Source: Agathobacter sp. (GTDB lineage: Bacteria > Bacillota > Clostridia > Lachnospirales > Lachnospiraceae). From it: a stretch of 64,000 nucleotides of DNA. The position numbers were made by a program, and so were the translations under genes. Within the stretch, counting starts at the first letter, position 1. Each line of letters opens with the position of its first letter. The notes beneath the pieces were generated by a model. That model ran no database searches, was not told where the DNA came from, and worked only from the letters and a program-made list of their open reading frames with translations. Of the stretch, positions 19,602-28,484 are shown piece by piece. The stretch spans positions 1-64,000 of the forward strand of contig JALFLB010000014.1 of NCBI GenBank assembly GCA_022775045.1, in the 5' to 3' direction.

Positions 19602-19634
19602 CAATTTGCCCTCCTAACTCAAATACTAAAAAGT

Positions 19635-19663
19635 ATTCTACACAAATTTTCTGACTAGGGCAA
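19635..19663 (-). promoter_or_regulatory. candidate internal promoter of yajC
   Basis: TTGCCC (19658-19663) and TAGAAT (19635-19640) are 17 bases apart in the tgt-yajC gap, so yajC may also be made independently of tgt. Confidence 0.45.
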
Positions 19664-19701
19664 GCTTTTTTCCCTAATTTAGACTTTTTTTACATATATT
19701 G

Positions 19702-20835
19702 TTACTGATTCATCATTCCCTCAATCTTTTTCGCTTTATAGGAAGTGAAGCAGCCTTCATCCAGCGCATCCCTGATTTCCTGCATCATTGTATTGTAAAA
19801 ATAAAGATTATGCAGAACGCAAAGACGCATTCCAAGCATTTCCTTTGCCTTCAGCAGATGGCGGATATAAGCCCTGCTGTATGTGCGACAAGCTGGACAT
19901 TCACATTCCTCTTCAATCGGACGCATGTCTTTTTCGTATTTCTGATTAAACAGATTAAGCTTTCCATGGTTCGTGTAGACATGCCCATGTCTTCCATTCC
20001 TGCTCGGATATACACAATCAAAGAAATCCACACCACGTTCCACTGCCTCTAAGATATTTGCAGGCGTCCCGACTCCCATCAGATAGGTCGGTTTGTTGAC
20101 CGGAAGATATGGAACAGTCTCATCTAAAATATGATACATCTCCTCATGTGTTTCTCCCACTGCCAATCCGCCAATCGCATATCCGTCCAGATTCATCTCC
20201 GCAATCCGCTTCGCGTGATCAATACGGATATCCTCAAAAACAGCACCCTGATTGATACCAAACAAAAGCTGCTCAGGATTAATGGTATCCGGCAGACTAT
20301 TTAGTCTGTCCATCTCCTTTTTACAGCGCTCCAGCCAGCGAGTTGTCCGGTTGACGGAATCCTCCACATATCTTCGATCTGCTACGCTAGACGGACATTC
20401 ATCAAATGCCATTGCAATTGTCGACCCGAGATTCGACTGAATCTGCATACTCTCCTCCGGTCCCATAAAAATTTTGGCCCCGTCCACGTGGGAATGAAAA
20501 TATACGCCTTCCTCCTTGATCTTACGCAGACCCGCCAGCGAAAAAACCTGAAATCCGCCGGAATCTGTAAGAATTGGTCTGTCCCATACCATAAACTTGT
20601 GAAGCCCGCCAACCTCTTTGATTAGTTTATCTCCCGGGCGCACATGCAGATGATAGGTGTTGGACAATTCCACCTGACAGCCAATTTCTTTCAAATCCAC
20701 CGTTGAGACAGCTCCCTTTATGGCTCCAACCGTCCCCACATTCATGAATACCGGTGTCTGGATATCCCCATGCACCGTATGAAAAATTCCCCTTTTTGCT
20801 CTTCCCTCCTGCTTCAGCAATTCATACTTAGCCAT
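19702..20835 (-). CDS. tgt: queuine tRNA-ribosyltransferase
   Basis: Exchanges guanine 34 in tRNAs with GUN anticodons for preQ1. The 377-residue TIM barrel has TDSGGFQVFSLAGLRKI (active-site Asp), the second aspartate in DFFDCVYPSRNGRHG, and the zinc site CECPAC...C...H (EEECECPACRTYSRAYIRHLL). It starts 13 bases after the GH13 gene and is followed by yajC. The queA gene, often adjacent, is not here. Confidence 0.97.
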   Translation of the reverse strand: MAKYELLKQEGRAKRGIFHTVHGDIQTPVFMNVGTVGAIKGAVSTVDLKEIGCQVELSNTYHLHVRPGDKLIKEVGGLHKFMVWDRPILTDSGGFQVFSLAGLRKIKEEGVYFHSHVDGAKIFMGPEESMQIQSNLGSTIAMAFDECPSSVADRRYVEDSVNRTTRWLERCKKEMDRLNSLPDTINPEQLLFGINQGAVFEDIRIDHAKRIAEMNLDGYAIGGLAVGETHEEMYHILDETVPYLPVNKPTYLMGVGTPANILEAVERGVDFFDCVYPSRNGRHGHVYTNHGKLNLFNQKYEKDMRPIEEECECPACRTYSRAYIRHLLKAKEMLGMRLCVLHNLYFYNTMMQEIRDALDEGCFTSYKAKKIEGMMNQ

Positions 20836-20848
20836 GATAACTCTCTTT

Positions 20849-22612
20849 CTACTTTTTTATTCTTCGAATCAAGATTCCGTTTGATAACAATGTGGAATCA
20901 ATGTAATGACGCTCTAACAGTATCTCCCCCTGCATCGGAACTTCAACATCCTCCTCACAGCAATTAATCAGCACCTCAACATAGCAGTCCGGGAAATCAA
21001 CCTTCTGAAACTGAATGACACGCTTATATTGTGCATACTCATTCGGGAAATGAAAATTTCGGCTCTTCAAAAGCGGCTCCTGCCGGCGCAGATGAATCAG
21101 TGTCGAAATGATTTCCATACGTTCCGCATATTTTCCGGCCTCAATATCCTCCCACGGCATACAGCGCCTGCAGTCCGGATCGTATCCTCCTTCCATCGCA
21201 ATCTCTGTTCCATAATAGATACACGGGCTTCCCGGCATTGCAAACAATACTGCAAGCTGTGCAAAATACTCGTCGAGATTTTTCACATCCGAGCGCAGAC
21301 GCTTTGTGTCATGAGAATCCAAAAGATTGAACAATACATCGTTGGTCTGTTGCATGTAGCTTGTGTAACAGCGGTTAATTGTATACTCAAAATCCTCGTT
21401 AGTCAGACTCTTATCAATCCAGAAATCCTTAATACTCTGTCCAAGCGGATAATTCATAACCGCATCAAACTCATCACCGCGCAGCCATGGCATTGCATTA
21501 TGCCAGATCTCGCCAAGAATGTAAACATCCGGATTAATACTTTTAATCCGATACCGAAGTTCCTTACAGAACAGATGGGACACCTCATTGGCAACGTCAA
21601 GGCGCAGACCGTCAATCCCATAATTTTCCACCCAGTTGACACAGATATCAATGAAATATTTGCGCACCTCTGGATTATTGGTGTTGATTTTTGGCATTGA
21701 ATCAAAAAAAGCAAACGTGTACAGCTGCCCTTTCTTCGCTGCATTCCAATCCCGGTCAATCGGCCACTGATTGACCATAAACCAATCAAAATACTCTGAT
21801 TCCGGGCCCTTTTCAAGCACATCCTGCCATGGCTTAAAATAATAACCGCAGTGATTAAAAACACCGTCAAGCATCACACGAATGCCTCTCTTATGCGCTT
21901 CCTCCACCAGTTTCTTAAAGACCTCCTCATCTCCGAAGCGAGGATCTATCTTCGTATAATCTGTCGTGTCATATTTATGATTGGAAGGAGCCTCATTGAT
22001 CGGTGTCAGATAGATTCCGTTAATTCCCAGATTCTGCAGATAATCCAGCTTGCTGATAATTCCTGCAAGATCTCCGCCGAAGCATTCCTCATTGGTCACA
22101 CTTCCCTGATTCCGCCACGGCACAACATTTTCAGGATCATTCATTGGATCTCCGTTGCAGAAGCGATCCGGAAAAATCTGATACCAGACGGTATCATTAA
22201 CCCAGTCCGGTGTCACCGGAACATCACACGGATTCATCCACGGAAACACAAAACACTGCCGGCTTCTTCCCTCAAGATGCATCTGCTCACTACTGACAAA
22301 TCCATCCTCAAAATAAAACCAGCTCTCCGAATCGGTCTGCAGTTCAAAATAGTACTTCAGCCTCTTAAACTCAGGCTTTACGGTCGTTGTCCACCAGATC
22401 TGATTTTTGAGCCTTTTCTTATATATGATCGGTTCCTTCTGTCCATCCCAATGCTCACCGCCTCCAAGTATTCCGGCAGCAAAAGGATCTCCAAGAATAA
22501 TGTTGACATATTTCACATCATAGCCTGTCTTTATATTAATTATAAGTTCATCCTTATTAAGCGGATAACAGTAATTATCACTCGCCTGATGGCACACTGC
22601 ATTAAATTCCAT
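20849..22612 (-). CDS. GH13 alpha-glucan hydrolase (neopullulanase/cyclomaltodextrinase-like)
   Basis: A 587-residue cytoplasmic enzyme (no signal peptide) that should hydrolyse cyclodextrins, maltodextrins or pullulan fragments. An N-terminal beta-rich domain (about 1-125, CBM34-like) precedes the GH13 barrel. The four GH13 regions are intact: DGVFNH, GLRLDVANE with the nucleophile Asp, GEIWH with the acid/base Glu, and LDSHDTKR. MPKINTNNPEVR fits subfamily GH13_20. Its promoter overlaps that of divergent aroC, and it runs into tgt after 13 bases. The exact substrate cannot be told from sequence. Confidence 0.92.
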   Translation of the reverse strand: MEFNAVCHQASDNYCYPLNKDELIINIKTGYDVKYVNIILGDPFAAGILGGGEHWDGQKEPIIYKKRLKNQIWWTTTVKPEFKRLKYYFELQTDSESWFYFEDGFVSSEQMHLEGRSRQCFVFPWMNPCDVPVTPDWVNDTVWYQIFPDRFCNGDPMNDPENVVPWRNQGSVTNEECFGGDLAGIISKLDYLQNLGINGIYLTPINEAPSNHKYDTTDYTKIDPRFGDEEVFKKLVEEAHKRGIRVMLDGVFNHCGYYFKPWQDVLEKGPESEYFDWFMVNQWPIDRDWNAAKKGQLYTFAFFDSMPKINTNNPEVRKYFIDICVNWVENYGIDGLRLDVANEVSHLFCKELRYRIKSINPDVYILGEIWHNAMPWLRGDEFDAVMNYPLGQSIKDFWIDKSLTNEDFEYTINRCYTSYMQQTNDVLFNLLDSHDTKRLRSDVKNLDEYFAQLAVLFAMPGSPCIYYGTEIAMEGGYDPDCRRCMPWEDIEAGKYAERMEIISTLIHLRRQEPLLKSRNFHFPNEYAQYKRVIQFQKVDFPDCYVEVLINCCEEDVEVPMQGEILLERHYIDSTLLSNGILIRRIKK

Positions 22613-22661
22613 GTATCTTCTCCTCTCCCAAATCCGCGCTCAAACCCGAATCTTTACTAAA

Positions 22662-22690
22662 AATATATCATAACTTTCTTGACTATTCAA
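22662..22690 (-). promoter_or_regulatory. candidate promoter of the GH13-tgt unit
   Basis: TTGAAT (22685-22690) and TATATT (22662-22667) are 17 bases apart. The -35 box lies inside the spacer of the divergent aroC promoter, so both cannot be occupied at once. Confidence 0.5.
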
Positions 22691-22708
22691 CTTGGGTTTT
22701 CTTATAAT
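22679..22708 (+). promoter_or_regulatory. aroC promoter
   Basis: TTGACT (22679-22684) and a perfect TATAAT (22703-22708) are 18 bases apart, 38 bases upstream of the aroC ATG. It overlaps the GH13 promoter on the other strand. Confidence 0.7.
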
Positions 22709-22745
22709 GACTATAACAAAATCAATTGCACTTCAGGAGGAAAGT

Positions 22746-23846
22746 ATGGCAGGTTCATCATATGGAAATATATTTCGCATCACCACTTGGGGGGAATCCC
22801 ACGGAAAAGGCATCGGAGTCGTTGTAGACGGATGTCCGGCCGGACTCCCACTCTGCGAGGAGGATATCCAAAAATATTTAGACCGCCGTAAGCCGGGGCA
22901 ATCCAAATTTACAACCCAGCGAAACGAGACCGATACAGTTGAAATCCTTTCCGGCATTTTCGAGGGACGCACAACCGGCACACCAATTTCCATGCTGGTT
23001 TGGAATAAAGATCAGCACTCAAAGGACTACAGTGAAATTGCATCTTACTACCGTCCCGGACATGCCGATCTGGGTTTTGACACAAAATATGGGTTCCGCG
23101 ATTACCGCGGAGGTGGCCGTTCTTCCGGACGTGAAACAATAGGTCGTGTTGCCGGAGGCGCCATCGCCGCCAAACTGTTGGAACAGATGGGCATTACATT
23201 TTTCACCTACAGCAAATCCATCGGTCCGGTTTCTGTCAATCCTGACCGCTTTGATGCCTCTGTCATCAACGATAATCCCTTATATATGCCGGATTCAACC
23301 GCGGCGGCCGAAGCAACTGCCTATCTCGAGGAATGTCTGAAGGCCAGCAACTCCTCCGGCGGAATTATCGAATGTATCATAAAGGGGCTTCCTGTTGGAC
23401 TGGGAGATCCGGTTTTCGAAAAACTTGACGCCAACCTTGCCAAAGCGATTCTCTCCATCGGTGCTGTCAAAGGATTTGAAATCGGAGACGGATTTGATGT
23501 GGCCAAAGCAACCGGCTTATCCAACAACGATGCCTTTATTACAGCAGATGGACAGATCCACAAAGCAAGCAACCATTCCGGAGGAACCCTCGGTGGTATG
23601 AGTGACGGAGCACCTATAATTTTTCGCGCGGCAGTCAAACCAACCCCTTCCATTGCCGCCACACAGCACACAGTCAACCGTGACGGTGAGGACATTGAAA
23701 TCAATATCAAAGGACGACATGATCCGATCATCGTACCGCGGGCTGTAGTTGTTGTCGAATCAATGGCTGCCATTACCATATTGGATGCACTTCTTTCCAA
23801 CATGACTGCAAAACTTGACCGCATCATTGATTTCTACCAAAAATAA
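22746..23846 (+). CDS. aroC: chorismate synthase
   Basis: Eliminates phosphate from EPSP to make chorismate, the last common step of the aromatic pathway; it needs reduced FMN. The 366-residue protein has the family signatures GNIFRITTWGESHGKGIG, YRGGGRSSGRETIGRVAGG and RHDPIIVPRAVVVVE. The ATG at 22746 has AGGAGG 5 bases upstream; the longer in-frame start at 22692 lacks one and lies before the -10 box. It is monocistronic on the plus strand between minus-strand genes, with its own promoter and terminator. Confidence 0.97.
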   Translation: MAGSSYGNIFRITTWGESHGKGIGVVVDGCPAGLPLCEEDIQKYLDRRKPGQSKFTTQRNETDTVEILSGIFEGRTTGTPISMLVWNKDQHSKDYSEIASYYRPGHADLGFDTKYGFRDYRGGGRSSGRETIGRVAGGAIAAKLLEQMGITFFTYSKSIGPVSVNPDRFDASVINDNPLYMPDSTAAAEATAYLEECLKASNSSGGIIECIIKGLPVGLGDPVFEKLDANLAKAILSIGAVKGFEIGDGFDVAKATGLSNNDAFITADGQIHKASNHSGGTLGGMSDGAPIIFRAAVKPTPSIAATQHTVNRDGEDIEINIKGRHDPIIVPRAVVVVESMAAITILDALLSNMTAKLDRIIDFYQK

Positions 23847-23852
23847 GTATGC

Positions 23853-23885
23853 AAAAAGGATGTGATATTCGTCACATCCTTTTTT
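23853..23885. terminator. bidirectional terminator between aroC and the secreted protein gene
   Basis: GGATGTGA and TCACATCC (23858-23865, 23872-23879) form a stem flanked by A-run and T-run, giving a longer A-T-extended hairpin ending in TTTTTT on the plus strand and in A-run complement on the minus strand. It serves the converging genes aroC and the Ig-like protein gene. Confidence 0.88.
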
Positions 23886-23898
23886 ATTCCTGATTCAT

Positions 23899-26433
23899 CT
23901 ACTGATTCTTCAATGTCTTTCCAACTGCAATCGTATAATTGGATACAACAGTTTTCTGATCAGAAAGTGTGGTCGTTACCTGCACACTTACGGATTTTAT
24001 ATTTACAGAATCTCCGGAAGCAACGGTATAACTTGCCCCTGTTGTATTGGATCCTGTCACCTCACAGGAGGTAATCTCTCCATTCACCCCCTGTACACTC
24101 AGACAGTTCTGGGCCAGCTCCAATGCATTTTTGCAGGTTTTACTGGATACCGTGCGATCCACGAAAATCTGAGGATTTGCCTGACTGTCCTCCAGTTCCA
24201 GATATGCTGTCACTGTACCAAGTGTTGCCTGTCCATCTGGATAGAATTTCAGTTCCAGACTGTAAATTCCTGTCTGAGCTTTCGTACAAATATTTTTGTC
24301 AAGTGAAACCGCCGACAATGTCAGTTCACTGGATGAACCGGCAATCTTTGGATCTGCGGAAGATCCACCCTTTGTCAAATCCAGCCCATAATACTGCCCG
24401 CCTTTTGTAATCTTCAGGGACTGAATAGAAACATAATTATAAAAGACTCCACCACGATATTCTGCCAGACGAACCTTTACCGTTTTTGCCGCTGCAAGTT
24501 CTTCGGCTGTCATATTTGAAGAAATTGCCAGATCGAGAACCGGATTATCCATATCAATCAGATAAGTACTTGCTCCGTTATATGGCGGTTTCTGCACAAC
24601 AACCGTAATATTTACAGCCGCCTGATGTCCATCCATTGTCAGTGTCAATGTATAATTATAGGTTCCCTCTGCACGTCCACATGCATCAATGATCAAACGA
24701 TCGGTTGCGGCATCATAAGCCGCCATAGCCGCTTTGTTCGTCCCGTTCTCAACAATCTGCGCTGTCTCATTGTTCAAATCGATCGGCTGACCATACTGAT
24801 CCTTCGCATCAATATTGATATATCCTTTATAGCCACTCACATAAACATTCGACATTGTAATCTGTGACTGGCTTGCAGTCAGGACTGACAGATATGAAGG
24901 CTCTGAAATGGTAATCTCGTAGGAATAGGTATAATCCTTCTTGGCGTAGGTCGCAGTAACAATGATATTCACTTTACCATTCTTAATTGCAGTAGCACGA
25001 GCTACATTATTCTTACCATTATTAATCAGTAATACATCCGGATCCGAAGATTCAAATTTTACGGAATCATACTTCACTTCTGCACCATCGGCATCCAGTG
25101 CACGGAAATGTACATAATAATTACTGCCAGATGCTGCAGTACGGCAATCTGCATAGTCTGCCGCCGCATAATTCGGTGCTGTCTCACTTGTTGTAAGTGT
25201 CAGATTCGTATTGCTTGCTGCACTTGCAGCAACACATATAATGGTAGCTGTATCACTCAACTCAGGAATACTCTTGTCTGTACTCTTGTAGGTCATATTG
25301 AGCACACCGGTAGTACCTTCCTCTGTCATATAAATCTTATTGTCCTTTGTCCGGTAACCATTTGTAATCTTCTCTGAGTAGGTAATTTCTCCCGGATATG
25401 CCGCCTGTACATCCACACCATTGACATCGTAAAGTGCATATACGATCGGTGTCTCCTTTCCAACCGTCACCTGAGTAGTGAGGATTTTCAATTCCACCGG
25501 TTTGCCTACAGATGCGGTAAAAGTATAAGTCATCTGCCCATCTGACACTGTATAGGCGGTTCCATCATTGAGCAAATCATAAGTCGTAAGTGTAACCTCC
25601 GTGCCGTCAGCAGAAAAGTCCGCACCTTTCACCTCAATTTTTGCACCGGCTGCGTTATGTATTGTAAAGTTTTCTTTTTTTACAAGATTTTTTGCATTTC
25701 CGGAATAACATGCAACCACTTTATTAGCCGCAGTCTGCTCCACTCCCGTCATAGCTGTTGACACCGTAATGCTTGTACTGTCCTGCGCAATAACCTTACT
25801 TCCAATCTTAGCCTGAACGGTAATCGTATAACGCCCTTCCTTATCCGGCTTAAAGGAACCGCTCTTACTCATTGTTTTGACATAATTACCGGTTTCATCC
25901 ATTGCGGTCCAGACATTGGATGATGTCGCATTCGCCGGAGTTACCTGATACTGGAACTGATAACTCTTTCCCACAAAAAATTTTTCTGCGGAAAATCCGT
26001 TATCCACAATCGTAATATCCGTCGGGCGAACCTTAATTTTTGCGGTTTTTGCTTTTAACGTACACTGAAGTTTCCCGGATTTCGTATAAACCTTTGCCGT
26101 GACAAGAACTGTTTTGTTTTTGGCAGCATTCTTTCCCTTTGTCTTGATCACAAGTTTATTCGCCGATGTCGTCTTGCTCACTGTGGTGGTTGTCTTCTTA
26201 AACTTGGCATAGCTTTTTCCTGTACCTGAAACACTCCATTTTACCTTCTGTCCCTTTGACAGATTCTTCACCGTGTAAGTATATACCCCTTTGTTAGTAT
26301 CATTTTCATACAGTGAAGTATAACTTTTTACCAGTTTTGGTTTCGCTGCTGCCACAGCCTGCCCCGGAAGCAATGAAATCATCATCGCCAAAGCACACAC
26401 AAAGGCCAACAGTCTTTTCCCATGTAATCGCAT
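23899..26433 (-). CDS. large secreted protein with Ig-like (Big-type) modules
   Basis: An 844-residue exported protein. The signal peptide MRLHGKRLLAFVCALAMMIS...AVAAA is clear. The mature part is beta-rich and low in cysteine. Residues about 25-125 are a Lys/Thr-rich Big2-like module, about 130-225 a second Ig-like module ending in ITVS, and further beta-sandwich-like segments follow. No LPXTG, SLH, choline-binding or enzyme motif was seen, so it is probably released or loosely bound to the wall. The start at 26433 follows GGAGG; an in-frame TTG seven codons upstream is rejected. It is monocistronic. Its function is unknown; adhesion or envelope structure is a guess. Confidence 0.78.
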   Translation of the reverse strand: MRLHGKRLLAFVCALAMMISLLPGQAVAAAKPKLVKSYTSLYENDTNKGVYTYTVKNLSKGQKVKWSVSGTGKSYAKFKKTTTTVSKTTSANKLVIKTKGKNAAKNKTVLVTAKVYTKSGKLQCTLKAKTAKIKVRPTDITIVDNGFSAEKFFVGKSYQFQYQVTPANATSSNVWTAMDETGNYVKTMSKSGSFKPDKEGRYTITVQAKIGSKVIAQDSTSITVSTAMTGVEQTAANKVVACYSGNAKNLVKKENFTIHNAAGAKIEVKGADFSADGTEVTLTTYDLLNDGTAYTVSDGQMTYTFTASVGKPVELKILTTQVTVGKETPIVYALYDVNGVDVQAAYPGEITYSEKITNGYRTKDNKIYMTEEGTTGVLNMTYKSTDKSIPELSDTATIICVAASAASNTNLTLTTSETAPNYAAADYADCRTAASGSNYYVHFRALDADGAEVKYDSVKFESSDPDVLLINNGKNNVARATAIKNGKVNIIVTATYAKKDYTYSYEITISEPSYLSVLTASQSQITMSNVYVSGYKGYINIDAKDQYGQPIDLNNETAQIVENGTNKAAMAAYDAATDRLIIDACGRAEGTYNYTLTLTMDGHQAAVNITVVVQKPPYNGASTYLIDMDNPVLDLAISSNMTAEELAAAKTVKVRLAEYRGGVFYNYVSIQSLKITKGGQYYGLDLTKGGSSADPKIAGSSSELTLSAVSLDKNICTKAQTGIYSLELKFYPDGQATLGTVTAYLELEDSQANPQIFVDRTVSSKTCKNALELAQNCLSVQGVNGEITSCEVTGSNTTGASYTVASGDSVNIKSVSVQVTTTLSDQKTVVSNYTIAVGKTLKNQ

Positions 26434-26471
26434 CTTTCTTCCTCCTCTTTTCAATACTCAATTCTATAACT

Positions 26472-26500
26472 ATACTAACACACCCCCTGTCCTTTCGCAA
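26472..26500 (-). promoter_or_regulatory. candidate promoter of the secreted protein gene
   Basis: TTGCGA (26495-26500) and TAGTAT (26472-26477) are 17 bases apart. One arm of the 26480-26519 inverted repeat occupies the spacer. Confidence 0.45.
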
Positions 26501-26519
26501 TCACTCAGACAGGGGGTGT
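26480..26519. terminator. GC-rich hairpin between trhP and the secreted protein gene
   Basis: ACACCCCCTGTC (26480-26491) and GACAGGGGGTGT (26508-26519) form a perfect 12-bp stem with a 16-base loop just after the trhP stop. On the minus strand it lacks a T-run, so as a terminator it is atypical. It overlaps the downstream promoter and could also be an operator. Confidence 0.5.
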
Positions 26520-26546
26520 TTCTTAATATTATTTTAATTTAATCCG

Positions 26547-27800
26547 TCAATCCAGTGCAATCGCCTCTTCCTCACGGCGTCTTAAAATATCATACTCCTG
26601 AAGCGGAACTCCAAGATCTACATTAAAAATCTGCTGTGGATGTGGGCAGGATTGTATCTCCGCCCCTGTTTCATCCGTCATATGCTGCACAGTAGCTACA
26701 AGATTCTCCCCATTAGGCTTCATGATTTCAATTGTCTCTCCCACGGAAAACTTGTTACGCTGTTCGATTTGGTACATACCTGCTTCATTTTTTTGTCCAA
26801 CAATACCGAGATAGGTATATCCCTTCTCGTAAGTATTGTTATCATAAATCTGTGTCTCCTCCGTTGGTTTTCCATAGAAGAAACCGGTTGTAAACTGGCG
26901 GTAGGTACAGCTTTTAATCTGCTCCTGATACCAAGGCATATTCTCCTTATATTTTTGCGGAGATTCCAGATAATCATCAATTGCCTTTCGATAGGTCCGT
27001 GCAACGGTTGCCACATAAAGAGCAGTCTTCATACGCCCCTCGATCTTATAACTGTCAATTCCAGCATCAATCAGATCTGGAATATGTTCAATCATACACA
27101 GATCCTTTGAATTAAAAATGTAGGTTCCTCTCTCATTCTCATAAACCGGAAGATACTCACCCGGTCTTTTTTCCTCAACCACCGAATATTTCCAGCGGCA
27201 CGGATGCGTACAAGCGCCCTTGTTGGCATCTCTTCCGGTAAAGTAGTTCGATAGCAGACAACGACCGGAATATGAGATACACATCGCCCCATGGACAAAC
27301 GTCTCTATCTCCAGATCCTGCGGAATTTTTGCACGGATTTCCTTAATTTCTGCCAGAGAAAGCTCCCGCGCCGTCACTACACGGCTTGCTCCCTGCTCAT
27401 ACCAGAACCGGTATGTTCCATAATTCGTATTATTTGCCTGCGTGCTGATATGACGTTCGATATCCGGACAAACCTCTTTCGCGATCATAAACACACCCGG
27501 ATCCGATATAATCAGTGCATCCGGTCTGTCCGGCTGCATCTCGTTCAATTCTTTAAAATACGCCCGCACACCTTCCAGATCATAGTTGTGTGCAAGAATA
27601 TTTGCCGTCACATATACCTTAACTCCATGCGCATGGGCAAACTGTATACCGGTTGCCATCTCCTCCATGGAAAAATTTTTTGCTTTGGCGCGCAGACCGA
27701 AAGCCTCTCCTCCGATATACACTGCATCCGCTCCGTAAATAACCGCAATCTTTAACACTTCCAGACTGCTTGCCGGAACAAGCAATTCGATGTTTCTCAT
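26547..27800 (-). CDS. trhP: U32-family tRNA hydroxylation protein (TrhP/YrrO-like)
   Basis: A 417-residue member of the U32 'peptidase' family. It carries the U32 signature ETFVHGAMCISYSGRCLLS and the cysteines of the Fe-S-type core (CLLSNYFTGRDANKGACTHPC). In Bacillus and E. coli such proteins perform prephenate-dependent hydroxylation of U34 in tRNA (ho5U), not proteolysis. The neighbour 12 bases upstream is the matching O-methyltransferase TrmR, which supports that assignment. Only one U32 gene is present, where Bacillus has the pair yrrN-yrrO. GAAAGGAAA precedes the start. Confidence 0.88.
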   Translation of the reverse strand: MRNIELLVPASSLEVLKIAVIYGADAVYIGGEAFGLRAKAKNFSMEEMATGIQFAHAHGVKVYVTANILAHNYDLEGVRAYFKELNEMQPDRPDALIISDPGVFMIAKEVCPDIERHISTQANNTNYGTYRFWYEQGASRVVTARELSLAEIKEIRAKIPQDLEIETFVHGAMCISYSGRCLLSNYFTGRDANKGACTHPCRWKYSVVEEKRPGEYLPVYENERGTYIFNSKDLCMIEHIPDLIDAGIDSYKIEGRMKTALYVATVARTYRKAIDDYLESPQKYKENMPWYQEQIKSCTYRQFTTGFFYGKPTEETQIYDNNTYEKGYTYLGIVGQKNEAGMYQIEQRNKFSVGETIEIMKPNGENLVATVQHMTDETGAEIQSCPHPQQIFNVDLGVPLQEYDILRRREEEAIALD

Positions 27801-27812
27801 AACTTTCCTTTC

Positions 27813-28481
27813 TCAGCTCTTTTGATTCCGCTCTCCTGGTTCTACTTTGGTGCTGACCGTGATTCCATCTCCCACCGGAAGCACCGCTGTCACCAGATCC
27901 TCTCTGTGCGTCAGTTCATACAGATACTCTCGCATCCGCTTGTAAATGGTTCGATTTCGACGGGTGACTGCATAATGGGACTCAATAATATCCCCATCCT
28001 GCAATACATTATCCGACACCAGTGTTCCTCCATTCTTAAGCAGGCGTAAAATATCCGGCATAAAATGAATATACTGTCCCTTTGCAGCATCCATAAAGAT
28101 CATATCAAAGGGTTCGTCCAATGTCTTCAGCACCTCTGCAGCATCTCCCGCCAGAAGTGTAATCTGGCTCTCTTTTCCCGCACGTTTAAAATTTTCCCGT
28201 GCAATTGGAATTCTTTTTTCATAGTTTTCGATTGTGACAATCTCACATTCTACCGGATTATATTCTGCCATCAGAATAGATGAAAAACCCACTGCAGTGC
28301 CGACTTCCAAAATTCTCTCCGGCCGGGTAATGGCAAGCAGAAGTTTCAAAAAGCTCTGCATTTCTTTCCTTATAATCGGGACAAAGGAATCCAGAGCTTC
28401 TCGTTCGATAGCATCTAAAATCCTGGTATTCCCTGTATCCAGAGAATTGATGTATGTCACCAGACGTTCCTCTACTATCAT
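27813..28481 (-). CDS. trmR: tRNA 5-hydroxyuridine methyltransferase (TrmR, YrrM-type O-methyltransferase)
   Basis: A 222-residue SAM-dependent O-methyltransferase with the catechol-O-methyltransferase-like fold. The SAM site is EVGTAVGFSSILMAEY, the acidic residues are in TIENYEKR and FMDAAKGQY, and the metal/substrate segment is GGTLVSDNVLQDGDI. In B. subtilis the equivalent gene methylates ho5U34 to mo5U34, and it precedes yrrN-yrrO just as this gene precedes trhP. Its ATG lies 3 bases after the stop of the 55-aa ORF. The general label 'O-methyltransferase family 3' is certain; the tRNA role rests on context. Confidence 0.88.
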   Translation of the reverse strand: MIVEERLVTYINSLDTGNTRILDAIEREALDSFVPIIRKEMQSFLKLLLAITRPERILEVGTAVGFSSILMAEYNPVECEIVTIENYEKRIPIARENFKRAGKESQITLLAGDAAEVLKTLDEPFDMIFMDAAKGQYIHFMPDILRLLKNGGTLVSDNVLQDGDIIESHYAVTRRNRTIYKRMREYLYELTHREDLVTAVLPVGDGITVSTKVEPGERNQKS

Positions 28482-28484
28482 ATC

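Noticed and set aside
21851-22660. A 269-codon plus-strand ORF
   Set aside because: Antisense to the GH13 gene, whose four active-site regions are intact on the other strand.
26547-27800. Annotation as a secreted collagenase/peptidase
   Set aside because: U32 is historically labelled peptidase, but the protein has no signal peptide and lies next to trmR, so a tRNA-modification role fits better.
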